A stretch of DNA of 64,000 nucleotides from positions 41,521 through 105,520 of the forward strand of contig JALKBU010000056.1 in NCBI GenBank assembly GCA_023091735.1, given 5' to 3'. Under the pieces are notes generated by a model. That model searched no databases and was not told where the DNA came from. It saw nothing but the letters and a program-made list of their open reading frames with translations. Both the position numbers and the translations under genes were made by a program. Below, piece after piece: positions 40,159 through 50,311 of this stretch. Position 1 is the first letter of the stretch, and each line of letters opens with the position of its first letter. Source of the DNA: Trichomonas tenax. Taxonomy: Eukaryota > Parabasalia > Trichomonadida > Trichomonadidae.

Positions 40159-40648
40159 TTATTTATCAAATGTTATTTGGTATATTGAAATAAATATGTG
40201 TTTACTATTGTTGAAATTTGATCTTGATTTACTAAGCCACAAAAAGATCCAGAAAAATAATTCATTATTTGGTCATTGAATACTACAGAAGCTTAAGTTG
40301 CATTGCTTTTATGTAGACAGTGATCTCATTCAAATTCTATACTAATCTTGAGTTATTCATTCATTTTTATAGTCGAGATTTGATTTCATTATAAATTCTA
40401 TATAATATAAAATCAGTAAGAAAGAGAACCAGGGTTATAATGTACTGCTTAATGTAGATATTATGGATTATAAATTAAATGATTTTATCCAATCTATATC
40501 ATGAAAATGATCAAAATTTGAAACATTATTTTTGTGTTCTAGGAGTTAGATAATAGATAGAAAAGTCGATAGTAGATCTATACCATTCGAAATATTGTAT
40601 TGAATATAAGTTTTGGAGGTAAAATTAAAAATATGTATTTGAGTTTAC
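40159..40648. other. Intergenic region
   Basis: 490 bp. AT-rich. TTTACATGTCAG at 40644-40655 contains the next gene's ATG and is the reverse complement of the CTGACATGTAAA form of the intergenic motif. Confidence 0.45.
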
Positions 40649-41899
40649 ATGTCAGATTGTGTCAAATATCAGAACGATAGGATTGATAATTTTTTTGATT
40701 TGATGACAAGTGTTTATTTGGATGCAGCAATCCTTCTAAAAGTCGCTTCAGCAATGTCGAGCATTCCAATGAAGTTTTATCCTGATGAAATGCGCAATGA
40801 TCCTCAGTTAGAAACGATTTTAACCAATTCACTCGCGAAATTCAAGCATGAAATGACATTTTGCTATACCCTGGATGAAAGAATCGCCTTCGCATACTCA
40901 TTCTCCGTCAACGACGAAAATTACTCTATATCTCTAATAACGAAATATAGATATCCAAAACTATTCATAACCTTTTTCGAAGAGATGTCCTCTCACTTCA
41001 GAGAGTCGGAAACACCAATGACACCCGAAGATATGTTTGATGTTATGATAAATACGTTTCCAAGTTGGGCAAACTTCCAATTTGAAAGACTTCAGGAAGT
41101 AGAACTCAACGGAAGATACGATCATCTCAGATCTCCTCAACAGTTTTACTCTGATTTCGATCCTTATGATCACTTTACTAGTTTTGAGTCCATAAATAAA
41201 GCCTGGAAAGCACTATTTCTCGGCACAGGCATTCTGGTTGTCGCAAAAAGTGCGGAATATCTCATTGATGCCGCTTTTTCTGCGATGTCCATAATTTCTC
41301 CATTTAAATTTGAAGGAGAACTATTCATTTCTTCATGCGAATTCGATTGGAGACTCGATAATCTCAACAAATACGAGATTGTTGTTATTCTTCCTGGTGC
41401 TATTAAGTATTTAAAGAGAGTTTTTAATGTAGCACTGAGGCATCAGCCTGTTGGATCTGATTTCAGTGGCTCTCGTGTAAGATTGCTTGAAAGAACGAAG
41501 AAAATGGAAGATATTTTCACTTATTTGATGGATCGGGTCTTGAGTTTAAATCCATTCAACGACATGATGGGAGGACCCTATGTCAACGATTCTCTTGAGA
41601 AAGAAATGAATCCAAAGCACCACAAGTCCGCTTTAGTGCCAGATCAAATTCGAATGGCAGAACAAACGGTAACAATACGAAAATGGCGCGAATCGATACT
41701 TTTTAGGGACAGTTTCCGTGACAACTTCCTTTCGTGCTCACCAAAAAGAGTGATTGATGCTCTTAGCCTCGATCACCTTAAGCAACTCCCACCACTATTG
41801 GATAAAATCGACTGCAGATTCAAAGAGGACACTCATATACGTGCTGTCGTTAAGAAATATAGAAAAGAGATTTCATATGCTTTAGAAGCTTATAAATAA
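40649..41899 (+). CDS. DENN-domain-like protein (DENND6/AVL9-like)
   Basis: 416 residues. The central part (about 180-270) resembles the DENN core: INKAWKALFLGTGILVVAKS, then FSAMSIISPFKFEGELF and a following strand, where DENND6-type proteins have WELMLxGEPLLVxxP and LVSLIxPLxYxGDxRPY. The N-terminal part would be the longin/uDENN region (RIAFAYSFSVNDENYSISLI) and the C-terminal part is helical. DENN proteins are exchange factors for Rab GTPases; a Rab6-like gene lies 16 kb away, but no link is implied. The assignment rests on this motif pattern only. It could be another longin-DENN member. Confidence 0.45.
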   Translation: MSDCVKYQNDRIDNFFDLMTSVYLDAAILLKVASAMSSIPMKFYPDEMRNDPQLETILTNSLAKFKHEMTFCYTLDERIAFAYSFSVNDENYSISLITKYRYPKLFITFFEEMSSHFRESETPMTPEDMFDVMINTFPSWANFQFERLQEVELNGRYDHLRSPQQFYSDFDPYDHFTSFESINKAWKALFLGTGILVVAKSAEYLIDAAFSAMSIISPFKFEGELFISSCEFDWRLDNLNKYEIVVILPGAIKYLKRVFNVALRHQPVGSDFSGSRVRLLERTKKMEDIFTYLMDRVLSLNPFNDMMGGPYVNDSLEKEMNPKHHKSALVPDQIRMAEQTVTIRKWRESILFRDSFRDNFLSCSPKRVIDALSLDHLKQLPPLLDKIDCRFKEDTHIRAVVKKYRKEISYALEAYK

Positions 41900-41972
41900 G
41901 CGTGGTGGAAGGGAAAAAATTATGTTGTAAGTAATAATAAATATTAGTCTGTGTTTTTAAATGTCTTATTTT

Positions 41973-42617
41973 TTATTGATCCCATGTAGCTTCAACAATT
42001 TCCCAAGATGGATCGATCTGTTCTGGTTCCATACGTGTGATTCCGTCTTGGTTGATAGTAATAAACTCAACCTTTCCGTTGGCGATTGTAGTTCTAGCAA
42101 AAACAGCTCTAAAGACTTCTGTGATACCTTTCTTAACATCCTCGAGGCGTCCATTAGCAACCTCGGAGACCTGAAGGCCCTGCAAATACTTACCTATACC
42201 TGTTCCGAGGTAGTCTGTTTCCCAGGAGGCACCATATGGATCTGTGCAAGCTAAGAACTTACTACCATCTGGATTAAGGCCGGCAACGACAACTCTGCAG
42301 CTGAACGGCTGCATTTTAGAGCGGCGCTGATACATTAAGCGTTTTATGTAAGTATGAACTTCTGATGGTGTTAAATATTCGCCATTATGCTTGCATTGTT
42401 CTTGGAGAATAATGTTCTTGATAATATCGATTAATGTCTGAAAGTCTGCGAATTCGCCTGTAGCGCCGATAATGATTTTTGGTGCAACTTCGACGAAGTG
42501 AGAGACATTGTTATATCTAAACATGGAGCCATACGTGATGGAGAGGTCGGAGGCAAGGAGAATGCCGCCGTCGTACTTAGAAGCGACGATAGCTCCGCTT
42601 GATGTGATCACTTGCAT
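41973..42617 (-). CDS. PSMB4: 20S proteasome subunit beta-7 type (PSMB4)
   Basis: 214 residues. The beta-type core starts at once (VITSSGAIVASKYDGGILLASD) and lacks the catalytic Thr1, so this is one of the structural beta subunits. YGSMFRYNN, GEFADFQTL and the MYQRRSKMQPF segment match PSMB4 (family MYSRRSKMNPL), and LGTGIGKYLQ and WEIVEATW fit its C-terminal half. A propeptide is virtually absent, unlike animal PSMB4. It forms part of the inner ring of the cytosolic and nuclear proteasome. Codons are moderately C-rich. Confidence 0.9.
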   Translation of the reverse strand: MQVITSSGAIVASKYDGGILLASDLSITYGSMFRYNNVSHFVEVAPKIIIGATGEFADFQTLIDIIKNIILQEQCKHNGEYLTPSEVHTYIKRLMYQRRSKMQPFSCRVVVAGLNPDGSKFLACTDPYGASWETDYLGTGIGKYLQGLQVSEVANGRLEDVKKGITEVFRAVFARTTIANGKVEFITINQDGITRMEPEQIDPSWEIVEATWDQ

Positions 42618-43462
42618 TTAGTTATAATTCTTCAAACAGACCTTTTCAATTAGATTTTTTTTGGCTTATTAGACCAACTATCATTTTGACCTCATAAATA
42701 GGCTCTCTATACCATGTATATCCTGAAGCAATCTTTGAAATTTATCGAAATCATTCGAGATTTTGACCAAATTGAAGATATTTATAATATACCAAAATCA
42801 ATGAACAACATTACTATCCATTTCCTGATTTATTTATTCCCAAATTTATTTCTATCAAATCATTTTTTTATAATTTTGATAAAATATTGAATTCTATATT
42901 ATACTATAACATTGTGCTGCATTACTACCAATAGTAAAATTTATTTAATTTCAAGTTTATTTTATTCATTTTCTATTTTTATAATTTTGATAAAATATTG
43001 AATTCTATGGTAGACTTTAACATTATGGTAATTTAATACCCATAATGAAATTTATTTATTCCCAACTTTATATTAGTGAAATCATAGTTTAAAAATCTTG
43101 TTTATTGTTTAAATTTCATGACATATCAAAAAAACACTATTGCAAAATATTATGCGTATCATACTATATTCATGTTCGAGTTTGTATTTGTTAATTCTAG
43201 TATTATTAAATTTGAAAAAAATATAGAAATGAATCATATTAGTCCAAATGTGGAACATCAAAGAAGTAAAAGTTATAATTATTTGCAGGATTATTTTTGA
43301 TATGTATCATTAATATAAAGAAGATAATGTCGATTTATGGTCTTATTCAATACAACATATAGAAAATGATGCTGCTTGATAAGCCATTAATGTTTTGTCA
43401 GGAAAGAATTAAGAAAATGCAGTCCATAACCCCAAAAATCTAAGAAAATAGCAGGAAAAAAC
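42618..43462. other. Intergenic region with a 111-bp direct duplication
   Basis: A block containing TAATTTTGATAAAATATTGA occurs at 42871 and again at 42982, offset 111 bp, with looser similarity for about 100 bp after it (TAACATT, AATGAAATTTATT). A 60-codon frame at 43118-43300 is AT-driven and not believed. Confidence 0.55.
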
Positions 43463-43472
43463 TGTCACTTTC
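43463..43472 (+). promoter_or_regulatory. Initiator (TGTCACTTTC) of the HAD phosphatase gene
   Basis: The A of TCA is at 43467, 11 nt before ATG 43478; the best-placed example of the initiator in the window. Confidence 0.7.
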
Positions 43473-43477
43473 ATTTA

Positions 43478-44152
43478 ATGTCTTTGCATAACATTCCAAT
43501 CAAGCTCATCATTTTCGACAACGATGGCACGTTGATGAACACAGAGTGGGTGTACTCCGTCGCACACAAGATCTGCACAGGATACGATCTTGATTGGGAT
43601 TTCAAAGTCAATTTAATGGGAAAGACATCAATCGAAGCATGCAGGTTAACGTGCGAGCACTACGGTCTTACTGAGTCACCAGAATCACTCTGTGAGCGTC
43701 GTACAAAGATTGTTGATGAATATTGGCCAACAATTCCATTAATGCCAGGCGCTCAAGCTCTTGTTGACGAGTTCAAGAAGCGTGGACTCAAAATGTCCAT
43801 TGCAACAGCTTCTAACAGACCAGGTTTCACATTAAAGTCATCTGGCCACAAAGAATTCGTCGCTATGATGGATGCTGTCGTTTGTGGTAATGAAGTTGAG
43901 CATGGAAAGCCAGCTCCAGATCTTTTCCTTGCTGCTCTTGCTAAATTCCCAGGAATCAAGCCAGAAGAAGCACTCGTTTTCGAAGATTCTCCACTTGGAA
44001 TCCGTGCTGCCAACTTAGCTGGAATGCCATCAGTCTTTGTTCCAGATGAACACATGAATATCGAAAAATCACTCGCTGAGCATAACGCTAAGCCAACATA
44101 CATCATCAACTCTCTCGAGCATTTCGACTACTCAAAGTTCACATTCGCATAA
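43478..44152 (+). CDS. HAD-superfamily phosphatase (HDHD1/beta-PGM-like)
   Basis: 224 residues. Motif I is FDNDGTLMNTE with nucleophile Asp14 and acid Asp16; motif II is IATASNRP; motif III is the Lys of HGKPAPD; motif IV is FEDSPLGIRAA. A helical cap lies between motifs I and II (about 22-85), the C1 layout. This set matches the HDHD1/GS1 and beta-phosphoglucomutase group, small phosphate-ester phosphatases of the cytosol (for example pseudouridine-5'-phosphate). The substrate is not determinable. C-rich codons suggest good expression. Confidence 0.88.
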   Translation: MSLHNIPIKLIIFDNDGTLMNTEWVYSVAHKICTGYDLDWDFKVNLMGKTSIEACRLTCEHYGLTESPESLCERRTKIVDEYWPTIPLMPGAQALVDEFKKRGLKMSIATASNRPGFTLKSSGHKEFVAMMDAVVCGNEVEHGKPAPDLFLAALAKFPGIKPEEALVFEDSPLGIRAANLAGMPSVFVPDEHMNIEKSLAEHNAKPTYIINSLEHFDYSKFTFA

Positions 44153-44381
44153 TTCAAATAATGTTTTAACATTTATTTTCTTACACTAAATTATACTAAA
44201 TATATGAAGTTTACGTCATCTCAGCTTTATTTTTATACTGACTCTTATTAAAACAAAATTTTCATATTTTCATTTTCTAAAATCAGCAAACATTAACCTA
44301 ATAGCAATATACCACGTTTGAAAGGATACATTTTATTAACATCAAATCAATCTATTCACATATATAAAAAAATTAAGAGTT

Positions 44382-45188
44382 CTATTTCTGTCCTTCTTGC
44401 TTATCATCTGCTGATTTTTCGGCAGATTCATCTTCCTCTTCATAGTCATCATCAGAAAATTCAGGAAGATGGCTTGGATCTTTTGTTCGATCAAGTCTTC
44501 TTCTACTTTCAAGAACTCTAAATCCGAATATTGTCAGAGGAGGATTCTTGACTTCTGGGATCTTCAATTGCTTCAATGATGGATCTGATAAGAATATTGC
44601 AGCAAAATTTGGACCAAAAGCAGCTCCATCAATCCTTGATACTTCGTAGCACTTTGGAACATAAACGTCGCGGCATCTCGGGCAAAAACACAAACAGCCA
44701 GAAACACCTAAATTTGAAGACATGCCGTATGGAATAACCGCTTGTTTTTCACATTCGACACGTGGGCAGGTACCGAACACTTTCTTTCCGTACTTTTCGA
44801 TCATGTCAGCAAGACCTTCTGGTGATTGAATATATCTTTGGTGAATTAGTAAATACAAATTCTGAACTTCTTCTGTGAATTTAGGATTTTTGTACCAAGA
44901 TTCGTCAATATCTTCTTCCTCGACATCTAAAAGACAATTGAGCGCCTTATTATAATGTTTGAATAAGTTTTGAAGTCCGAAAAGATTGAAAGGATCTTCC
45001 ATATATTCTTCTGATACATGGCAGAACCAGTTTTTAAATTTCTTTTCGGAACAGAATTGAGTAACCCAATCTCCATAATCATTAGAGTATTCTTCTTCCT
45101 CTTCTTCCTCCTCAACGGACGCAAGAAGGTCGTAATCGTCGGATGAATAGTAGGAATATGAATAAGAATATGAAGATTCTTCGGCCAT
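44382..45188 (-). CDS. CSNK2B: Casein kinase II regulatory (beta) subunit
   Basis: 268 residues. Dimerising zinc site: GTCPRVEC (C-x4-C) and CFCPRC (C-x2-C) with RDVYVPKC, and the DGAAFGPNF block, all standard CK2 beta features. The N-terminal helical domain starts WVTQFCSEKKFKNWFCHV. Unusual is an N-terminal extension of ~40 residues rich in Ser/Tyr (SSYSYSYSYYSS) followed by a run of Glu, and a C-terminal acidic tail ending KSADDKQEGQK. CK2 beta assembles the CK2 tetramer. The longer frame begins at TTG 45194; ATG 45188 is used. Confidence 0.93.
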   Translation of the reverse strand: MAEESSYSYSYSYYSSDDYDLLASVEEEEEEEEYSNDYGDWVTQFCSEKKFKNWFCHVSEEYMEDPFNLFGLQNLFKHYNKALNCLLDVEEEDIDESWYKNPKFTEEVQNLYLLIHQRYIQSPEGLADMIEKYGKKVFGTCPRVECEKQAVIPYGMSSNLGVSGCLCFCPRCRDVYVPKCYEVSRIDGAAFGPNFAAIFLSDPSLKQLKIPEVKNPPLTIFGFRVLESRRRLDRTKDPSHLPEFSDDDYEEEDESAEKSADDKQEGQK

Positions 45189-45738
45189 CGTCAACTGTAA
45201 AGCTGAAGACTGTCACATTTTCTTATCAATTTTTTGTTGAATGAATTAAAATTTCATCAGATTTCTTTTCCCCTCCCCTCATTGCGCCATTTTTCACTCG
45301 AAAGTGGTTTAAGTCAATAGATCTTCAAGGATAAAACTTCAATTTTTTTCTTTTCAAATAGATTTTTATACCAAATTAAAATTAAAATCAGAAAACAAAT
45401 AAATAAAATATTAGTATATTATAAGTAGATTCATTTCTGTTAAAATTATTACCATATTATCATAGAAAACTCATGAAATTTTGATCTTATTTAATGTTTA
45501 AAATGTGAATTGAGAAAAATTAGTGCTAAACAACTATTATTTATACAGGATATAGGCATTTTAGAAAGGGATTAAGCGTGGTTTAGAAAATGTATTTTCA
45601 CTTTTTCAAAATGATGAAATCAAGAATTATAGTTTTGAATTTAAGCTACAATAGGATTATAAATGATATATTTAAAAGGAAATGAGATATTATTTTTGAG
45701 AAGTTTACGAATTTTTGATGTATCAATGATTAAAAAAA
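45189..45738. other. Divergent intergenic region
   Basis: 550 bp between CK2 beta and the gene at 45739. A TGTCACATTTTC lies near 45212. AT-rich otherwise. Confidence 0.45.
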
Positions 45739-47304
45739 ATGTCTGATTATCCAGAAATTGGATCTCCAACACTCATTTTACCTCCAAAACGTCACAGCAA
45801 GAAGGTGTTGCCTCGGTTGGACTGTGAAGGACTCGATGAGATTCCTTTCGAGACTGTGATTCTTCCTCAAACAAGTTTTGTAACTATTGATGTGATTAAC
45901 GATGATGATGAGCTTCTTGAGTTGGAAGATAGCATTAAATACAATCTGTTATCTATAGGAAACAAATCGTATACATTATTAGAGATTCCTATATTAGAAA
46001 TCGAAGATAATTCCAATTTCACCCAAAACAAATCGATTTTACTCGATTCACTTATTGATGAAACTTTCAAAGCTTTGCCATACCCTGATGATCCAATAAC
46101 TCTTTTGAAATTGAAGAATGTCAAAGGATTTTTAGATTTTCCTATTGATTTCCAGTATATCATCAAGGAAGACAAATTAATGAATCAAAATATGGATGGG
46201 AAGATTCAAATTGATGTGTTTGATGATACACCTCCAAATATTTCGAAAGTTCAAAATCTTAGATCAAAGAATGAAGTAAAATCAACAGACAAGGTAATCA
46301 AAAATGCAAAGAAAAGCACAAAGTCTAATCCAAACATCCTCAAAGACAAAATTATTCCTGAGATACCTAAAATCACATTTTACAATACAGTTGAAGATGT
46401 CAAAAATGACGAAAAGAAGTCTAAGACAGCGTCTGAAAGTTTGAACCAATATGATGACATCAATATCCTTTTATCCAAAGGAATCTCTTCTAAAGAAGTT
46501 ACAGTCAAAAGGAAAAACATTGAGAAAGAACCTGAAAAACTATCCAAAGAACCAAAGCAATCTCAAAAGCTTATTGATGGATATACAAAAAATATGCAAT
46601 CAAAATCCACTCTATTTCCTGATTCACAAACTAAAGTTCAAGAAACTCAATTGGGAGAAAAGCATGTTGAAGTGCCTCCAAAAGTTCAAAATCATCAAAG
46701 CACAATTGATTTATCAGCTCCATGTATAGTTTGTGATAAATCATTTGAACAGGATGCCACATTCATCGTTATTTTCAAAGAATGCAGATTATTATTTAGG
46801 AATATAAGTGATCATCAAATTGAATTATCACCAAAAGAATGTGTTATATTCAGAGATATATCTATTCAATCCATCTCATCTAGCTTGAGTGTTTTTGATA
46901 AGGTATACCTCTTCGCAGTAGGAAACTGCAAAGATGCTATGTCATACATCACTATTCCAAGGCTATTCATAAGGCAGGTCCAAAGTGAGAGAGATGTTTA
47001 TCTGATCGTGAGAACAATGGCAAAACCATTGGAAATCGCAACTGAAGGAGAAACTCTTCATGAGTACTGCCTATCACTATTTCCATGTGTTCCTAGGATT
47101 GTTGCCTTGGCCTGGCTCCAAAAAGGAAATCCTATATCCTATCCAAATTGCATTCCAAAGTTTGATGTATGCTCATACATGTTCCAAGTTGTACTTGACT
47201 CAAAGATCTTTTTGCAATCAGGTGAGAAGCCAAAGAATCCATCGGTGAAGAGAATTGAAGCAAATGTTATGAAGAAAATGAGGAAGAAGAAAAATATCAA
47301 ATGA
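45739..47304 (+). CDS. Unknown protein, possible SHOC1/ZIP2-like XPF-type meiotic protein
   Basis: 521 residues. The middle (about 155-330) is low-complexity, Lys/Asn/Ser-rich. The C-terminal ~190 residues look folded: alternating strands and helices (ATFIVIFKECRLLFRNI; DKVYLFAVGNCKDAMSYI; DVYLIVRTM) with helix-hairpin-helix-like YCLSLFPCVPRIVALAWLQK at about 448-467. This resembles the degenerate XPF nuclease-HhH module of SHOC1/ZIP2, whose family carries a YLLxFPxxNPLVAQxML-type motif at the same place. No ERKxxxD nuclease motif is visible, as in SHOC1. The call is tentative; the acidic N-terminal part is unassigned. Confidence 0.35.
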   Translation: MSDYPEIGSPTLILPPKRHSKKVLPRLDCEGLDEIPFETVILPQTSFVTIDVINDDDELLELEDSIKYNLLSIGNKSYTLLEIPILEIEDNSNFTQNKSILLDSLIDETFKALPYPDDPITLLKLKNVKGFLDFPIDFQYIIKEDKLMNQNMDGKIQIDVFDDTPPNISKVQNLRSKNEVKSTDKVIKNAKKSTKSNPNILKDKIIPEIPKITFYNTVEDVKNDEKKSKTASESLNQYDDINILLSKGISSKEVTVKRKNIEKEPEKLSKEPKQSQKLIDGYTKNMQSKSTLFPDSQTKVQETQLGEKHVEVPPKVQNHQSTIDLSAPCIVCDKSFEQDATFIVIFKECRLLFRNISDHQIELSPKECVIFRDISIQSISSSLSVFDKVYLFAVGNCKDAMSYITIPRLFIRQVQSERDVYLIVRTMAKPLEIATEGETLHEYCLSLFPCVPRIVALAWLQKGNPISYPNCIPKFDVCSYMFQVVLDSKIFLQSGEKPKNPSVKRIEANVMKKMRKKKNIK

Positions 47305-47498
47305 TCTAATTGCACTATAACATAAGCTTTCATGCCAATAGGTAAATAATCAATTTCATTAAAGAATTCCTGATTGTTATAAAAGAAATTTGCTTATTTG
47401 GTAATAAAACACCACTAAATGCATCAGCTAATATCTCAACATAACAAAATCAAGATCTTTCAAATCATTATAAAACGTGACATTAGCAAAAAGTGTCA

Positions 47499-47711
47499 AT
47501 GACCGAAGTACAAAAGATCTCTTTGAGGGATTCTACGCGAATAAAACTCTTAGAAGCCTTTGCACAGCTCGATGGTGGCCTTGCGCAACTCGAAAGAAGA
47601 CTCGATTACCTCGAAAAAACAATAGAAAACGTAGATCAAAGGACAATGGCGCTCCAAGCAAAAATACAATCTCAAGCACTGACTGGCTCTGTTACTAGCA
47701 ATGCAAATTGA
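47499..47711 (+). CDS. Short coiled-coil protein, BRK1/HSPC300-like
   Basis: 70 residues, single coiled coil (KLLEAFAQLDGGLAQLERRL, then DYLEKTI). The length (family about 75) and the LxxLERRLxYLE pattern recall BRK1/HSPC300 of the WAVE complex, which promotes Arp2/3 actin assembly. WASHC3 is an alternative. The longest frame begins with GTG 47493; ATG 47499 follows a TGTCA. A competing plus-strand frame (47477-47698) is Arg/Lys-rich and is taken as a shadow. Confidence 0.45.
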   Translation: MTEVQKISLRDSTRIKLLEAFAQLDGGLAQLERRLDYLEKTIENVDQRTMALQAKIQSQALTGSVTSNAN

Positions 47712-47991
47712 TCATATATTCGTTTATGTATTAATATATTTTTATGTTTTTATTCATTAACTGTATTGAAATAAATAATAATGTGTGATTTCTTCAAATG
47801 CTATAGGTAAGCTATTGCTATCGAGTAGATTACAGCAAATACTTTAATTAAGATTTTCTTATATTTGATATTTAATAAATTAGGTTTATACTATCATTAA
47901 CATCCAATACTCACGTTTTTTATTAAAATTTTTGAGTTATAGAACTTGATTTGGTAAAATAAACTATAAAGATATTTAATTTTTTGTTATC
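47712..47991. other. Intergenic region
   Basis: 280 bp, AT-rich; nothing recognised. Confidence 0.4.
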
Positions 47992-49470
47992 ATGTTGTAT
48001 GATGTCTATTACATTGATTTGACTTTTGACATATTTGACTTCATTTATCTTTTGAAACCTGTTTCTTTATTTTGCGATGATGTTGAGTTCATCCGCAAAA
48101 TGCAGAAAATCAATGATTACATTACAAAATACAGAGCCTCGAGAACCCAAAACTTCAAGTTTTTAAGTAACACCGCCCCTGAAATTGGATTTGAATTAAA
48201 TTTTGAAGAAATAACACAGGATATACAGGAATTGCTAACATTTATAGATGCTAAGGATGCCAAAAGCACAATGCAATCGCTTAAGAATTTCAAAATTAAA
48301 CTTGATAAATTAAATATCTTCGAAAATACGGCTATAAATATAATAATCGAAAGCAATGTTCTCACTAAGCTCCAGGAGTGCATTCAAACTGAAGAATCAC
48401 GTGTTTTTGAATCGACCTTGCAGTTTTATCAAGCAATCACTCGATTTTCAACAGATATTACACGATTGATTTTCACAAACGGAACTATAGAAAGGCTTTT
48501 CCAGATATTTAGCACAATTCAATTATCTTATCAAAATTATTTATGCGTTTTACATATTTTCTCTAATGTATGCTTTGATGTATCCGAAGCTCGAAGTTAT
48601 TTGATTGAAAAGAACATAATATCATTTCTTTGCAAAACATTAATCAGTATTGACGTTGATACAATCATAGAATCAATCTTATTGTTGGTAAATACATTAT
48701 TAATGGACGATGAAGTCGTTTCTAATGCTGATATTTCATCAATTATATTCCAACATTTGATGTCAGCTGCGATTCGATTTTGCGATTTAAACAGCGGCGA
48801 TCCAATCTCGAGTGAGTATATTTTGTTTCTAGTATTATCAATGATCTCAAAACTCGCAATAAAACCATTAAACACAGCGATGATCATTCAGTCCACTTTT
48901 TTATCGATTTTATTCGAAATATTTCCTTCAATGTATGGAAGAACATACGATGAATTTCTTTATATTCTACAAATGCTAATACGCCTTGATTCTTCACACA
49001 TGATCATCAATCAGATGCGAAAGGAGTTTGACTTTGAAATTTTAATAAAATCTGATTCTAAATCCGATTCCATTTTCTCGCTGCTGAATGAAATTTTGAT
49101 TTTCGATCAGGGCCTTGGAGAGCATTTGTTTGCAATTGGAATCCTTCCAATCCTTAGAAATGCAATAGAAGAAGGAGATTTTCATGAGAAGTTATCTTCA
49201 GCACAGACATTATCAATGATACTTCAAAGTGGTGACGAAAATCTTATCAATTCGGTTATTGAAAACGAGGAAGTTATTGAGACCCTTTTAGCATTTTGCA
49301 ATTGTGATTTACCTGTTGCAAATCTTGAATATATCACAATTGCATTAGAAAAGATTAAGCAATCACCTAATTTTAATGAGATTCTTGAATCGCTTTATGA
49401 AGATTATGATTTTGATGCATTAAATACAGAAGTTCATCAGAGAATCGCTACAGTTGAAGAAGAAATATAA
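47992..49470 (+). CDS. ARM/HEAT-like helical repeat protein
   Basis: 492 residues, nearly all helical with paired hydrophobic helices of ~40 residues typical of ARM repeats (IIIESNVLTKLQECIQ; LFIQ-type second helices; FAIGILPILRNAIEEGDFHE; VIENEEVIETLLAFC). No importin-beta-binding domain or nuclear signal is seen. The first ~35 residues are hydrophobic and AT-coded (YDVYYIDLTFDIFDFIYLL), so the true start may be ATG 48102 (MQKINDYITK). Trichomonads have many uncharacterised ARM-like proteins. Family unknown. Confidence 0.65.
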   Translation: MLYDVYYIDLTFDIFDFIYLLKPVSLFCDDVEFIRKMQKINDYITKYRASRTQNFKFLSNTAPEIGFELNFEEITQDIQELLTFIDAKDAKSTMQSLKNFKIKLDKLNIFENTAINIIIESNVLTKLQECIQTEESRVFESTLQFYQAITRFSTDITRLIFTNGTIERLFQIFSTIQLSYQNYLCVLHIFSNVCFDVSEARSYLIEKNIISFLCKTLISIDVDTIIESILLLVNTLLMDDEVVSNADISSIIFQHLMSAAIRFCDLNSGDPISSEYILFLVLSMISKLAIKPLNTAMIIQSTFLSILFEIFPSMYGRTYDEFLYILQMLIRLDSSHMIINQMRKEFDFEILIKSDSKSDSIFSLLNEILIFDQGLGEHLFAIGILPILRNAIEEGDFHEKLSSAQTLSMILQSGDENLINSVIENEEVIETLLAFCNCDLPVANLEYITIALEKIKQSPNFNEILESLYEDYDFDALNTEVHQRIATVEEEI

Positions 49471-49656
49471 TTGTTATTATATAAATAATATCGAAATAGA
49501 AAACTTTTGATTTTTGATGATTTAGTTTAATACATAGTTCATAAGCTAGATAGAGAATCTATGTATATAATTAGAAAGCTTCTAATTGTTATACATCATG
49601 AGATATTTTGATTTTTTATAATTTTTGGTGGTAAATTTTCAACATTTTTTTTTCAA

Positions 49657-50239
49657 ATGAATGACAACATTACTACAAAGTATTCACAATCCTCCATCAA
49701 GAACATACAATTGCTGGATTCAGCCGAGCGGTTTGATAAAATTTGGAAAGCATTTGAGAAAGTTGCTTTGGAAGATGACAAAGAGGCTCTAAACTATGGA
49801 ATTGAAAAAGGTTTGCATAATGCTGAACTTTGCGGAGAAGACATTTTTTTCTTCATACAGGAACAACTTTCGTTTAGCCAAAATACTTTGCGAAGCAGGC
49901 GTTGGCAGTGACGAATGGAGCAAAGCTATTTTTAATTTCGCTGCATTCGGGAATCTTGAAGCTGTAAGGTATTTCATAAGACTTCCCAATCTCGATCCAA
50001 ACACTCCAAATTATAAAGGTTATACACCATTGCTGATTGCAGCGATGAATGGAGAAACTGATATGGTTAAATTCCTCCTTAAGACTCCTGGAATTAATAT
50101 CGATGTTAAATCAATTAATGGAAATCAACTAATTTCTAATTCGAAGACTATTGAAATAAGAGATCTAATCCTTAGTCATTTTCCTATTGAAGCCCGTAAA
50201 TATGGCCCATTTTTACATGGAAACTGGGAATATATGTAG
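49657..50239 (+). pseudogene. Frameshifted short ankyrin-repeat gene
   Basis: The frame from ATG 49657 runs through FDKIWKAFEKVALEDDKEAL to a 7-T run (49844-49850), after which it derails and stops at 49911. In another frame coding continues without loss (RLAKILCEAGVGS, WSKAIFNFAAFGNLEAVRYF, YTPLLIAAMNGETDMVKFLL) to TAG 50239, encoding about two ankyrin repeats. A single indel in the T run explains this. It could be a recent mutation, a sequencing error or, less likely, slippage. Joined length would be about 190 residues, short for the family. Confidence 0.75.
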
Positions 50240-50311
50240 ATAAGATGAAAATTAAAATTGCAATTACAAATTTAATAAAAAATAAAAAAGTTAAAACTAA
50301 TATTCTAAAAA

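Noticed and set aside
43118..43300. 60-codon ATG frame
   Set aside because: Lies in AT-rich intergenic sequence, no initiator, composition driven by A/T.
47477..47698. Overlapping 73-codon frame
   Set aside because: Arg/Lys-rich, lacks domain logic, while the other frame forms a clean coiled coil after an initiator-like TGTCA.
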